Of a stretch of DNA of 64,000 nucleotides, positions 32,938 to 44,525 are shown piece by piece (the stretch's first letter is position 1; every line of letters starts with the position of its first letter). Source of the DNA: Euborellia annulipes (taxonomy: Eukaryota > Arthropoda > Insecta > Dermaptera > Anisolabididae); the NCBI GenBank assembly GCA_023213315.1, contig JAKCPI010015663.1, forward strand, positions 62,001-126,000, in the 5' to 3' direction. A program made the translations under genes and the position numbers. Below the pieces are notes generated by a model that was given only the letters and a program-made list of their open reading frames with translations, had not been told where the DNA came from and made no database searches.

Positions 32938-35007
32938 ATGTTAATATTATCTTATTTATTATTAATACTGTATATTAATAACCCTTCACATACAAGAGCT
33001 GCAAAGTAACCTTATGGAAAAGAGCTAGCTAGAAGTGCAAAATGAATTATTAACAAACCATTTATCTCATTTTTTATAAAGTCTATATATAAAGAATCTC
33101 AAAATTTATTATGGAAACTTTCTATGCTAAAAGTTTTCATCACAAATTTAGAGATTCATTATATAAACAAAATATTAATAATAATATAAATTTAAAATAG
33201 GAAATTTTTATATTTTTTAAGAGGAAAAAAAATAAAATAATTTTTTTACATATATATCGAAGTCCAGGATACGGGAGAGATGACCAACCCTTTGTAGTTT
33301 TTTCAAGATCCGCTATACAGTAATTTCCAAGATTTTAACTGCATACCGGTACAAAGATTACATTAGGGAAGCCTGTTTTAAATAAGGGGTGTCAAACCCT
33401 TCAAGTTCTTCCGATCTTTGACTTTTAATAAAAAATTATCAAATATTATATGAAAATATTAAATCAGTAATGACCAGTTGCACCGTACGAGTTAAGCCTG
33501 TTTACAACTAAGTAACTCTTAACTCTCCAAATTTCGTTGTACCGTTTGCAAAGTCAAGCTAAAATGTCTAAATCGTAACTTAAATTTAAGCCCTTGAAAT
33601 TGGTGGCTTAACCCATTATTACTTAGCCTAAAAAACAATTTTTTGTTAAATAAATGACAATGATTAATCTAATTTATTTTAAAAAATATTTTACACAAAA
33701 AATAGGACTCACCAATGGGTCGATTATTATTAACATTGCGATTTTCTATTATATTTTAATATTTAAATATAATTTAATAGATAATAAAATATCTTTTTTC
33801 TAAAGAGGTATAATTGGTGTTCGATTTCTTTCCTTATTTATTTAAAAAAAAAATCATGAAAATCAATATTTTGTTTTCCATTTTTTTATTTTTCTGAAAT
33901 TAATATTTATAAACAATATCTAGTTAATTTTATTTAAGAATATCAAATAATAAACAAAACATATGTCAATTAAAAAAAAAGATTAAATTAAAAAAAATCA
34001 CCAGAATATCACTAAAATTTACCATATTGCACATTTATAAAGTCCTTCTTTACTATTCCAAGGTTAAAATATTGCGGTACAAACGAACAAGCTATTTAAG
34101 ATTCTCTTTAATTTAAGTACTTAGTAAAGAGAGGCATAAATGTCAAACGGTGCAATTGGGCATAAAGAATGTATGGAGGCAGAGGCAGCCAAGAAAAAAT
34201 GCTCTGAATGCTTTCACCAATCAGCTGGAACTTTTCGGTTCATTTATTATGTACCATTATATTTAAACTAGAATATCGATTGGTTTTTATTAAAAAATTC
34301 GAAAACAATCATCTAGTTTGTTCTTTTGGAAAGAAAACTTATTAATTTAAATACGAAAATTCCATTTAGAATTTTGTATTATAAGATATTATAAATGATT
34401 AAATTTAATTAATCGAGCTGATCGCAATTTGAGCCTGAGTGAGTTTAATTCTTGAGGTCTTCTCTTCTCGAGACGTCATCTTGCTCAAAGCTCTTTTAAT
34501 GCCTCCTTCCTACTTAAGTACAAGTTTCATTTTCTTTTTATTTTTATTATTATTTTAATTTGGATCTCTCTAATTTTATCCGAATTATGGAAAAAAGCAA
34601 TTATTGCAATTAACATCACTCATAAATTTTTATTTCATTCTCAATTCTTTTTAAACTAAATAATATTAATATTTCATATATAGGGTAAGAGAAAGTAATA
34701 ATTAGATAGAAAGAATTACATGGTTTTTTTTTTTTTTTTTTTGGAATGGGTGCATAAGGTCCGAAGACCTATAATGACCAATAGTCACATGCAGCCAGGA
34801 AGAAAATAAAAACAAAAGGAGAAGCATAAAGGGGAAACTCAACTGCGGGAACTGAGAAGATGCTGTTGAGGTTAGACTTGAAAGTCTGAAGATTGTAGGT
34901 TTTGGGGAAAATAGACGCAGGGAGCTTGTTCCAATCATGGGAGGTCATGGGGACATGTTAGTTTGAAAAGGTTGGAGTTTTTCAAAAATACTGTAAATCA
35001 GTCAGTC
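32938..35007. other. No gene seen
   Basis: AT-rich. A family A stub (ATAGGGTAAGAGAAAGTAATAA) lies at 34680-34701 and an 18-T run at 34724-34742. Confidence 0.45.
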
Positions 35008-35015
35008 AAGATATC

Positions 35016-35326
35016 CAGCGGCGTAACTAGTCTTTGAGGGTGGGGGGGGGGGCAAAGCTCCATTGGGTCTCTTTTTTCGTTCGAGCTTTTTTTTAGTATT
35101 CGAATCTCGTTTGAGCTTTTTTTTATATTTTTTCTCCGGATTTTGAATTAATTTATTATGAAATTTCAAAAAAAAAGCCAGAGATTTTGAAAAGCTGGAG
35201 ATTTCGAAAAAAAAGCCGGAGATTTAGGTAAAAAGCCGGAAAGCCGGAGTAAAGCCGGATGTGCGAGGGCGCCAATGGCTTGATGCGCCTGGGCCCCTCC
35301 CCGCTCCCCCCCTGGATACGCTAGTG
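35016..35326. mobile_element. hAT-type MITE with poly-G tract
   Basis: Ends CAGCGGCGTAACTAGTC and CTGGATACGCTAGTG are imperfect inverted repeats; flanks AAGATATC (35008-35015) and AATATATC (35327-35334) match 7 of 8. A run of about ten G lies 25 bp inside. The interior has tandem GCCGGAGATTT and AAAAAAGCCGGAG units. Confidence 0.7.
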
Positions 35327-35334
35327 AATATATC

Positions 35335-35640
35335 GTTTAACCCATTAATTCCCAGTGATCTCATATGAGATCACCAGATATTCCAATTTTTTTTTTTTAA
35401 CGAAGTTTCACTTAATTATTAAAAGTTATTAATAAAGGTCTCTAGATTATAAAAAGAAAAATATATAATATAATTTTATGAATATTTACTATTTTTAATA
35501 AATTTTTGAAAATGCCAAATTTTAAACTCCACTCTTTTTTTATTTACCGTAATCATATCTATTTCCAAAAAAAATTTTTTTCAATATATTTTTTTTAAGA
35601 TCTTAAAAAATAATTAAATAAAAAATATTCAAAAATATAA
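35335..35640. other. No gene seen
   Basis: Contains GTGATCTCATATGAGATCAC at 35356-35375, an exact 20-bp palindrome, in otherwise AT-rich sequence. Confidence 0.45.
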
Positions 35641-35870
35641 ATACTGTACAACGTTTTCACTGCTTATTCTGCAGTCGTTTTCAAGTACTGTGCACTTGAA
35701 CCGACTCAAGTGAACTAACCTCTAAAAGACCGTAACGTCAATTTTATATGCAACGACCTCAACGCCATCTACACCCATTCCCATGAAATTAGACACAACC
35801 ATCCGCGCCATATACAATCATTCCCATGAAGTTAGACACAATCATCAAAACAAGTTTTTACATAAAAAGC
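35640..35870 (-). repeat. Family H fragment and a ~50-bp tandem duplication
   Basis: 35640-35720 matches 62550-62635 (ACTGTACAACG, CTGCTTATTCTGCAG, CACTTGAACCGACTCAAGTG). 35758-35850 holds two copies of a unit containing CATTCCCATGAARTTAGACA, spaced by about 50 bp. Confidence 0.65.
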
Positions 35871-37979
35871 ATGATGATGTTACAAGTTTTGGAATTTGTT
35901 TTTTTAATTTTTTAACAATTCCAATATTAAAATACAATAATCAAACCTTAATATTTAATTAACATTTTCATGAAACACAATGTTCCACATTTTAATTGTT
36001 ATATATAAATATAATTATAAAACAAATATTTAGCATGGCGCTTTGTCAAAATAGATGTAAAATTTGGAACCATTGGCAAATTGAAATGCAAACACTTGAG
36101 ACTATCAATCTTACATTAATTAAAAAAAAATATATATCCTGTATTCAATAACTTAGGCTACTTTATTATTTTACTATAGCTGATTTATAAAATTTCAGAT
36201 TACCCTATTAATAATTTAAGTCTCATCTGCAACACTTTGGTTTATGCATGAATAATTATAACAATTATACGGTGGTTAAAATTTTCAAAGAGGAAATCGT
36301 ATATTTCGGTGGAGGTCATAATAACGCTAATAGTTTTTTTTTATAGGGTTATTCGCGGTTATAACTCCAGGTTAATTAAGCCTTTAATAAAAATTGATTT
36401 TATAACACGTTTTAAAGCTCTATAATATCATGAATTATGCTGCCCAAGAATCTTGCGAGAAAAACAGGAACCCTAAAACGTTCCATTTAGAAAATATTTT
36501 ATAACGATTTTAACGGTTTTTATGGGTTATTTTCAAAGATTGTCTAAATTTTAATGCATAATTTAAACCTTTTCGATTAATAATTTCGTTTTATTAATTT
36601 TATTATTATTTTTTATTAAGTAATTAATTTCAATCTTATATAAATATTAAATTAGTTTTTTTTTATCGAGAAATTAGTTTGATATCAAATTGATCTAATC
36701 AATTACCGATTAAATTATATAAATAATTTTTTTTTTCATCATTTATCAAATTTAAATGATTAAATTCAATTAACAATTAATGAATGAAGAAAAGGACTGC
36801 ATCAGCATCCATAAAACGAACAATCAGATCCAAGAATTTCAAAAGAAAGAACGGAGAAAGGGGGGGGAGGGGGAGGGGCGATGCCGAAATATTAAGTTGG
36901 CTTGAATTGCATAAATTCATCTTCCTTTCTAGAAATTATTATTATTTTCTCTTGTTTTGAGTGATTAATTGGCGGTGCATTCATGCCGGCCCTTTGTGTA
37001 GACACGCAACTCCTAAGGGGACTCCTCCAAGGGCTGCAATTCATTCAATTATAACAACCTACCACTCACATCTACTCTTTCTCATTTTTATCCACGGATT
37101 TTGGCCATGTTCTTCTTTGCATCCAATTATAACAAATCTAATTGGAATTTATTAATAAATTAATTGGACCAATTTTTTCTCTGGGGATATTCAATTAAAT
37201 TGAATGTTCTAAATTAGTGTAGTTTATAGCTGTTATATTATATACACCATAGGCGTAGCCAAAAATTTTTGATGGGGAGGTTCAGGATGATCCCCCTCCC
37301 CCTATGATTTACACCTCACGCAATTTCTATCCTTTTTGATACGAGAAAAGGAGGAATTTGTCAATTTATATGGTTCATATAATTAATTTGTCCCTTAAAT
37401 TAATAATTCAATCAAATTTCAAAAAAATTTAGCATTTTTTTCCCTCTATAAGGAATTTTGTCTATTTCCTTAGAATCACCTAATTAAAGGCTTCTCCAAT
37501 ACCATGGGAGTAACTATGGGGGAGGGGCAAAAGGCTCCCCGCCCCAAGAAAAATTGAGACAATATTCCTAATGACCTTTTACTGTCAAGTGTTTCTGGTT
37601 ATACTTTTGAAGTTCTTTTTTATTATCTTCCATAAATTTCACTTTTTTTATTATATTTCATATTATATATTTATTGATATATTTAAATTTATATAATTTA
37701 ATTTGAATTTTGATATATAAAAATCTCGCTCCATCTCTTAACTTCCTATTTCCGCCAAACGAAAATTATTTCAGCTAAAAAAGTACGGAATTAATTAAAT
37801 TGATAAATCTATTATAAATTCTTCAATTCACTTTGAAATTTCAACCTGTCAAGGTTCATGCATATTTAACAGATTTATTTATTTCATTTGTTTGTTTTTC
37901 ATACCAAATTGTCAATCGTCTTTAGTTGCGAACAAATTAAAAATAAAAATAAAATATGCTAATTAATTTACTGTTTGTA
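35871..37979. other. No gene; isolated hAT-like ends
   Basis: CATAGGCGTAGCC at 37248 and CATGGGAGTAACTATGGGGG at 37503 look like single hAT-MITE ends without partners. A G/A tract lies at 36850-36880. The rest is AT-rich. Confidence 0.4.
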
Positions 37980-38032
37980 CTTTTTCTATATATGAAATAT
38001 ATAGAAAGAGAAAGCATTGAGATCATGTTTTT
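37980..38032 (-). repeat. Family A outer-hairpin remnant
   Basis: CTTTTTCTATATATGAAATA and AGAAAGAGAAAGCATTGAG, then ATCATGTTTTTAAC, match the outer end of family A. Confidence 0.45.
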
Positions 38033-38317
38033 AACAAGTTTTCATTTTTGTATTTTAATATTACAAACTTTAAGAAAAACAATATAAAATTCTCAGAACT
38101 GAAAAATCCAATTACCTTAAAACCAAATTCTTAGAATGTTAAAATACCAAGATGTTTTGGAGGCAGATACATAATTTAGGCTTGGGTGGAAGTAAACGTA
38201 ATGAGCCGTTAGATATTTTGTGGAGCCCTCTCCATTTACTGACACATCTTTCTTCTTTAGACATGTTCTACCGCAAGGTGTTATAACACTTATATAGTAT
38301 TTTGTTAATTATAAGTC

Positions 38318-38656
38318 AAAAGTCTAGCTCAAATGGTTCGGATAATATACCGATATCTCATATAAAACTTACCCTACGTAGAACAGTTCCAGTACTTTTA
38401 CATATTTTTGATAAACATATTTTCCCTCCAACAATCCTAATTCCCTGATGTTTGGAAGGAGTCTATTGTGCGTCATATTCCCAAAATCGTTCTTGCATCC
38501 TCCCCAAGGGACTATAGACCAATTTCCTTACTACCCTCGCTGTCGAAGATACTTGAAACAGTTATTTATCAACAAATGAAGACACATTTTAACTCTAACA
38601 ATCTTCTAAATAATTATATTCTTTGTTTGAAAAGATATGGAATCTTTTTCAAATAA
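38318..38656 (+). pseudogene. Reverse-transcriptase fragment of a second LINE
   Basis: The first frame reads SSSNGSDNIPISHIKLTLRR, then PVLLHIFDKHIFPPTIL, and after a frameshift near 38447 continues DVWKESIVRHIPKI, SPRDYRPISLLPSLSKILET and IYQQMKTHFNSNNLLN. DYRPISLLPSLSKILE is a textbook block of Jockey/I/CR1-type LINE RTs. The sequence breaks before the GFR motif, so the palm active site is missing. It is less decayed than the fragment at 6190-6530. Confidence 0.85.
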
Positions 38657-38664
38657 GCCACTCA

Positions 38665-38925
38665 ATATATCGTTTAAGATAACAAAATTGCGAGATGAGC
38701 TTGTGTTTGATTGGGCGAGAATTGTGCCCCCTGGAGTCGAACCAGGACCTCAACGCTTTCGCGGCGGGTGGACTACCTTTATCCTAGGTCGCCGGCCCAA
38801 TGAATTGAACATGAATAAAGGTAGTGCGACCTCCGTGAAAGCGTGGAGGTCCTGGTTCGACTCCAGGGGCGCAATTTTTGCCCAATCAAACACAAACTTT
38901 GTTATCTTAAACGATATAACTAAAT
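38665..38925. repeat. Mirrored pair of tRNA-T-arm-like modules
   Basis: Left arm: ATCGTTTAAGATAACAAAAT, GTGTTTGATTGGGC, CCTGGAGTCGAACCAGG. Right arm in reverse: CCTGGTTCGACTCCAGG, GCCCAATCAAACAC, TTGTTATCTTAAACGAT. The 17-bp block is a perfect 5-bp T stem with a 7-nt TTCGACT loop, that is, a B box. No matching A box is evident, so a tRNA gene is rejected. Confidence 0.7.
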
Positions 38926-40063
38926 CCTGTGCTTCGACGAGTGTTGCAGATTTAAGAGAATTCAAGGTCAAACCTCGTCCCAGAATTAACTAAAAAATGA
39001 GAGTTTCTTAATAAAAAATCTTATAATATTACGGTAGTTTACTGATAAAACTAAAGCTGAAAAAATTAAAAAATATTGAATATGTAAAAAATTTCTAAGT
39101 TACTATAGAGTTGGGTAGAGGTAATGAAATTGAGGTATGTCTATTTGTGTGTCTGATAAATATAACATATTTTTATAATGAAAATAATTTATTTTCCCTT
39201 TATTATTATAATAATAATTTTCGTCAATGCGGTTTGTAAATTTCATATAATTTTAACCACTTCACGTTTGATTTAACCCGAAAATCAGAAATGTTATTAA
39301 TGAATTTATTGAAATTTGATTGCAATTTTTAAATAATCGTTTATTAAAATCATCTGTTGGTCGGATATTGAGGTGGAGATGGAGGGATTGGAAAACATTT
39401 GTCTAACAGATGACATTATTTTATTGAACATTCCGAACAGTGAAGTCGATTGTGGGTTTCGCGTTAAGCCGTTCACAATTGGGAAACCCGGCAACTGGCG
39501 AACCCCACCTGCTTATCTCGGGATTTTCGGGCCCAAATCCCTCTATTCATGGGTGCATTTTGGCTCTTTCTCAATGCGAGCTCAGGCTCCAATCTCCTGT
39601 CCTTGAGCTCTGGACCATGGGAAAGAGAGAGAGAGAAAACCTTTCCTACTCCACCTCATCGTCGTGCAAAATCGAAATTATGATTTCCGCCTTTCGAGTC
39701 TTTTCATTCATATAGGTTTTTTTTTTTTTTTTGTATATTTATACAAGCTACCATCATAACTTTAATTAACATTTGCATATTTCCAAAAATGCACTAGATT
39801 AAATTTATAAAAAAAGAAATCAAAATAGTTTTTAATTAAATAACCAGGACCTGTGCATTTTACTCCTCAAAATTTAGTAAATTTTCATTCGCATATAATT
39901 TTATTTTTTATGAAGACTTTTGCCAATATTATAATCATATTTTTGTTTATTTCAGGTAATGATTCACCTTACTTCTCTTCACGACAATATGTAAGTACAT
40001 AATTCATGTACAGTACAATACAGTACTAAAATCAACGTGGCTTAAATCTTGAAAATACATATA
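38926..40063. other. No confirmed gene; GC-richer segment 39430-39620 and a splice-site-flanked 35-mer
   Basis: 39430-39620 is GC-richer and open for 91 codons on the plus strand, with no motif. 39956-39990 is bounded by TTTGTTTATTTCAG and GTAAGT, as a micro-exon would be; see findings. Confidence 0.3.
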
Positions 40064-40286
40064 CCTGACTGCTTGAAATAAACTATAGGCCTAGTTATTT
40101 TTCAAAATTTTAATCTCTATTTGGATATTTTATACACAATAGAGAATCCTAAATAAATACATTTTATAAGAATTGGAAAAATTTGTTTTTAATGTGTAAA
40201 AAGTTTCAAAGGGGACACCGACCTCTTTTTGAATCGAAATTAACATGCAAATCCCCATAGGGATTTAAAACTGGCTCTATGGAAGG
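40064..40286 (+). repeat. Family A flanking module
   Basis: Same order as 3886-4203: TGCTTGAAATAAACTATAG, ACACAATAGAGAATCC, AATTAACATGCAAATCCCC, GGCTCTATGGAAGG. Confidence 0.7.
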
Positions 40287-40315
40287 AAAAGCCGAAAAAT
40301 GAATTTGAAAAATCT

Positions 40316-40830
40316 GAAATACTACATCAGTAAACACTACTTCAATTTTCAAGAAAAACTTTACTGATATTCTTTTTAAAGAGCATTTAAAATATAGTTG
40401 ATTTATTTTATTCAAAATTGTCAGACCCAATTTTGAGAAAATAGAAAAAAACTGAAAAACTACATCAGTAAAGTACTAATACTTTTTGGCCGATTTTGTT
40501 CAAAAGCTTATTTTCACGTCTCAGGGTGGTGTCTAACTTAAATATATAATTTCAACCCCCTAGCTCATTTCCTTCATGCTTAAAAATGTCCACACACACA
40601 AAACAATTTGGGGGACCCACTTTTTTGGACTCAGGGGACCTCAAAACATATTTTTGGCATGATCGCAATAGTTTCTCTCTATATATTGCATATATAGTAA
40701 AAATATAATACAACATACAACAATACAATGAGCAACACAATTAAGATTATTTTTACTTTATCTTACCTAAATATATTAATATTAGAACAGCGGCTTATAT
40801 AAGGGTGTGGGATCAGTCGCACCATATTTT
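40316..40830 (+). repeat. Family A body with outer end; hairpin scrap
   Basis: TACATCAGTAAAGTACTAATACT, AAAGCTTATTTTCACG, ATAATTTCAACCCC and TTTTTTGGACTCAGGGGAC lead to AGTTTCTCTCTATATATT (40671-40688). A separate damaged scrap, ATCAGTCGCACCATATTTT, lies at 40813-40831. Confidence 0.65.
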
Positions 40831-40864
40831 TTATACATTATTTCTCTCAAATTAATATATTAAT

Positions 40865-40960
40865 ATATCATTTATATATTTTTTTTTTTTTTTTTTTAAA
40901 CATTCACACTTTTTTCTCATTCACACTCACACTCCACACACATTCACACTGTCTTTCGGC
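40865..40960. repeat. T run and (CACACT)-rich simple sequence
   Basis: An 18-20 T run is followed by CATTCACACT-type units from about 40900 to 40950. Confidence 0.7.
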
Positions 40961-41031
40961 AACTCAGGCCATATAAGACATTTACGATAACCGTTATTGA
41001 ATAAATATACATATATAGGGTCCAGGCATTC

Positions 41032-41150
41032 TTATTTAAGCCATCTGGTATCCAATTGGCTTAAATAAAATCATCGGACTGCCTGGGGTCCGAACCCGCG
41101 ACGTTTGGTATACAAGGTTAGCACGCTAACCTCACACCACGCCCCGAGGG
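41032..41150 (-). mobile_element. tRNA-derived SINE-like unit with hairpin
   Basis: The minus strand of 41091-41146 reads GGGGCGTGGTGTGAGGTTAG, CGTGCTAACC, TATACCAAACGTCG and CGGGTTCGGACCCC, a tRNA-like order with a strong B box. TTATTTAAGCCA/TGGCTTAAATAA at 41032-41067 forms a perfect 12-bp hairpin next to it. Acceptor pairing is weak. Confidence 0.5.
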
Positions 41151-43040
41151 CATTTATATATTAATATTTTATATTTTTTTTGTGTTTGCATCCTGTTATG
41201 GGAATAAATTGAAGGATCATTATTTTGAGATTGATTTAGATGTAAGGTGTAAAAAATTATTATTTTTTTCGATCAATAGGTCCATTAAAATATATTTATT
41301 TATATTTTATAAAAAACTATTCTTATTTATTAGTATTTACTACAAAATGCTCTCACATATGAACATATATTATACTTATCAATATTTGATGAATTTGGCA
41401 AGTTGTTTCCGTCTTCTATCTTATCTATATATTGATATTTCTTTGAATATCTTTGTATGTAATTATATTAGTACTTTCTTCTTCAAAATATTTTTCTCTT
41501 TTTATTTTATTAGACTTTTTTCTGTTTTTATAAAATTTATCTTAAATAATCATCACTGTGAAGAATACTTATATTCAATTTACTACATATAATTTTTGTA
41601 TTCAGAGCCATTTCTTAATTGGATTAATTTCCTGTGAAATGAATGTCGAGATTTCTTTCTGTTAGAATCCAGACCCTTCAGGGCAATATGCCTCTTTTAA
41701 ATTATCCACGCCATTGTTGAAGCTCTTAGCTCAAGCAAAACCATCAAATCGTCCGAAGATCTTTTTTAGGATCATCCGAGGTTCAATTAACAATTTCTAA
41801 ATCGACCCTTTTAGAATCTACCAAGAATCAAAGAAAGAGTATAAACAATACAAATAGACAAAGCCGGGAATTTATATATTGATATAAGTGGATTTTTTAA
41901 ATTGATTTCTCTCTATTTAAAAAAAAATCCAGTGAATTTAATTTAAATTTTACTAAAATAGATATTAGATATGGTAAAAAACGTTTATTTACTTTTTTAT
42001 ATTCTCCAAAGCCACATTTGATTTATGTGATTGAAGCTTCCATATTCAATTTTCACCCATTTAAAAGATTAATCTAATATTTTGGGACGTTTTTTTTTAT
42101 CTTGTAAAGAGGATATTATCATTAACATTAACACTCGTTTAATTTTCTGATCAAATTAAAAAATAAATGGGGCTGACTTTACGTTAAGGTACTAATCCAA
42201 TTTTAATAAAATATCAAGCTACTTAAATAAAAATGATCTATAACAGAGAGGCCAACATGAATTTAATTAGGTTAGCAAGTGTGCTTAATTAGCAGCCTGG
42301 CGTTGAGCCACAAACTGGGATCAAACAGAAACAGCCAGATGATAACCTGGTGCTAATCGTTCCCAAACAATTCTCACGAATATCTATTATGCTACAATAT
42401 ATATCCAAAAAAATAATCACCAAAATACCACATCCATCTCCAAAAGACATGAATCTCAATTCATATAAAAAAATAAATAAATAATAAAAACTTATCATCA
42501 CCCAATTAAGTTGTTTGCATCATATCTCTCTCCCCCAACCCTACCAGCGATTAATCAACCAAAAATATAATTAAAAATGAATAATGGTGGCAATTAATTT
42601 CTGCTGGCTACGTCATTGTCCTCATCACTACCACACACGTAAACAGAGTGATCGTTTCTATACGATGAATAATGCAATCACATTAAAAAGATTATTCTGA
42701 TTATGACTTATTTGAAAGGTTTTAATATTCTAAAGATGTTTAAATCATTTTGCCACTTACGATTTCTATTAATAAATTTAAGTTACAATCCACTACCAAG
42801 GCACCAAGGATATGTGCACAAATCAAATATATTTTATTATAGTCTTATTTATCCTTATTATTAATTATTATTTTATTTATAGCCCTGGAACGGCACAATA
42901 AAAGAAATAATTTTGGCTGCATATGTCTTGGGAATTTTTTTTTTTGACTCCGCCTTAGAAATACTTCCAGCCACAAAGACATACCTCACTATTTTATTTT
43001 TTATTTTTTAACTTATTTAACTAGTTTAAGCCCTGCCCTA
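41151..43040. other. No gene seen
   Basis: A 136-codon frame at 41182-41592 is Phe/Tyr/Ile-rich, as expected by chance in AT-rich DNA, and has no motif. Nothing else was recognised. Confidence 0.5.
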
Positions 43041-43043
43041 GAG

Positions 43044-43361
43044 CAGTGTTTCTCAACCTTTTTTGGCCAGCGGACCAGTAAAATTTGTAAAAAAAAATTC
43101 GCGGACCAGTGATATTTTTTTAACAACAAAATTTTACTAGGTATTAAAGAACTATAATACTACATAAGTTAATTGTAACATTTTTATTATTATTTACTTG
43201 CAATATAAAGATATGTAATTATATATACATATAATAATTAAGTATATAAACCTTTAACAAAAATCACAGAAAATTATTAAAAATATCACAAACTCACACA
43301 CAAATAAAATTGTCCGAGGATCAGTAAAATTTCTCTGCGGACCAGAGGTTGAGAATAGCTG
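43044..43361. mobile_element. hAT-type MITE (CAGTGTTTCTCAACC ends)
   Basis: Ends CAGTGTTTCTCAACCTTTTT and CCAGAGGTTGAGAATAGCTG are inverted, a widely seen hAT terminus. The exact 8-bp duplication CCCTAGAG lies at 43036-43043 and 43362-43369. Subterminal GCGGACCAGT occurs on both sides in opposite orientation. Confidence 0.9.
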
Positions 43362-43370
43362 CCCTAGAGG

Positions 43371-43635
43371 CAAGGGCGGATACAAGGGGGGGGGAGTAAA
43401 GGGGGTAATTACCCCCCTGAGATTTGAAAATAATACTTTTTTTCGAAAAAAATGTATTTTTAATGTAAAATTTTAAAAATTAATACTTAAAAATTTGATT
43501 TGTATTTATATTCTGGCAAACAAATACAGAATGCGCCTTTAAATTACTGAAATTAAGAAAAAATAGTGTGCTGTGCGACGAGTCATACCAGATTAGCCCG
43601 GGGGCCCCCGAGAAACACTTCTGGATCCGCCACTG
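43371..43635. mobile_element. hAT-type MITE adjacent to the previous one
   Basis: Ends CAAGGGCGGATACAAGGGGG and CTTCTGGATCCGCCACTG; exact duplication CCTAGAGG at 43363-43370 and 43636-43643. It is the same family as 4204-4465. It includes GTAAAGGGGGTAATTACCCCC and the arm TGTGCTGTGCGACGAGTCATACCAGATT that resembles the family A hairpin. Confidence 0.9.
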
Positions 43636-43797
43636 CCTAGAGGACCTAAGAAATAGCCCAGGCATCGGGTTTTAATCATATTCTTTCCATAGATTGGCTA
43701 AAAAAGATCGTTAGATATTTCTTTTAAAACTTGAATTCCACTATTTAAAATGAATTTATTACAAAAAATATTATACCACTGATCCCAAACACACTAA

Positions 43798-44345
43798 AAG
43801 TAAGATTTTTTTACAGTGTAGATATAGTAAAAGAATTAGATTCTCGGTTTAACTGTGGTTTATTTGTAAAAATAACAACGTTTCGGGCACTCATTCTGTG
43901 GCCTTCTACAGGTACAATTCAGCTAAGATTACAAAGGTTGTTACATCTGTGACAATCTCAATTGTCAACTCAGTTCAATTGAGTTTGAACAAAATAAAAA
44001 CAATATTATGAGTAATCTCAAAAATTATAAAAATCATAAGGGAGAGCGTACAAGTATTACGTAAAGCAATTTGGGGGGGGGGATGGGGGTTGAACAACGC
44101 GTTACGTAACTGGTATTTTAGCGACTTTCCGGTAAATTGCGCAACAAAATTGTGACTTTTAGATAAAAATGGCCACTTGAGCGTTACGTAACGTCTAGGG
44201 TGGCAGAAAAATGTTACGGCGCGTTACATGGGGCGAAGGGGGGTCAAAAATCTTCAAAAATTGCGTTACGTAATACTTTTTATTGTATTTTAAAGAAAAA
44301 GAATATGTGAAATTAAACAGAAAATCTAATTCTTTTACTAATGAT
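43798..44345. repeat. Composite repeat with outer inverted segment
   Basis: TAGTAAAAGAATTAGATT (43826-43843) is mirrored by AATCTAATTCTTTTACTA (44324-44341). A terminus like that of the CACTGTAAAA elements is at 43810-43820. On the minus strand GAAGGCCACAGAATGAG and GTGCCCGAAACGTTGTT lie at 43874-43904. A MITE sits inside. Confidence 0.55.
44043..44290. mobile_element. MITE with GCGTTACGTAAC motifs
   Basis: Ends AAGTATTACGTAAAGCAATT and AATTGCGTTACGTAATACTT are inverted. Internal copies GCGTTACGTAAC (44099-44110, 44172-44183) are themselves palindromic. A nine-G run follows the left end and GGGGCGAAGGGGGG lies near the right. The superfamily is not certain. Confidence 0.7.
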
Positions 44346-44389
44346 AACAACTGTGAAAGCCTAAACTCCAAAAAAAGTGTAGATATAGG

Positions 44390-44525
44390 TAAGAGAAATT
44401 AAGGATATAAAAATCTTTCTATGCTTATAAATTTTATTTATAAAAAAGCATAGAATACAACTTTCAATTATCGAAGGAAATAAAAAGTTTGTGCTTTTCG
44501 AACAGCCACACCAAATTTTTCAATC
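44390..44525 (-). repeat. Family A remnant
   Basis: TAGGTAAGAGAAATTAAGG and, downstream, CAACTTTCAATTATCGAAGG and CAGCCACACCAAATTTT are worn outer-end and hairpin parts. Confidence 0.5.

Noticed and set aside
41182..41592. 136-codon open frame as a gene
   Set aside because: It is dominated by Phe, Tyr, Ile and Leu codons expected from AT-rich DNA, has no domain and no splice or start context.
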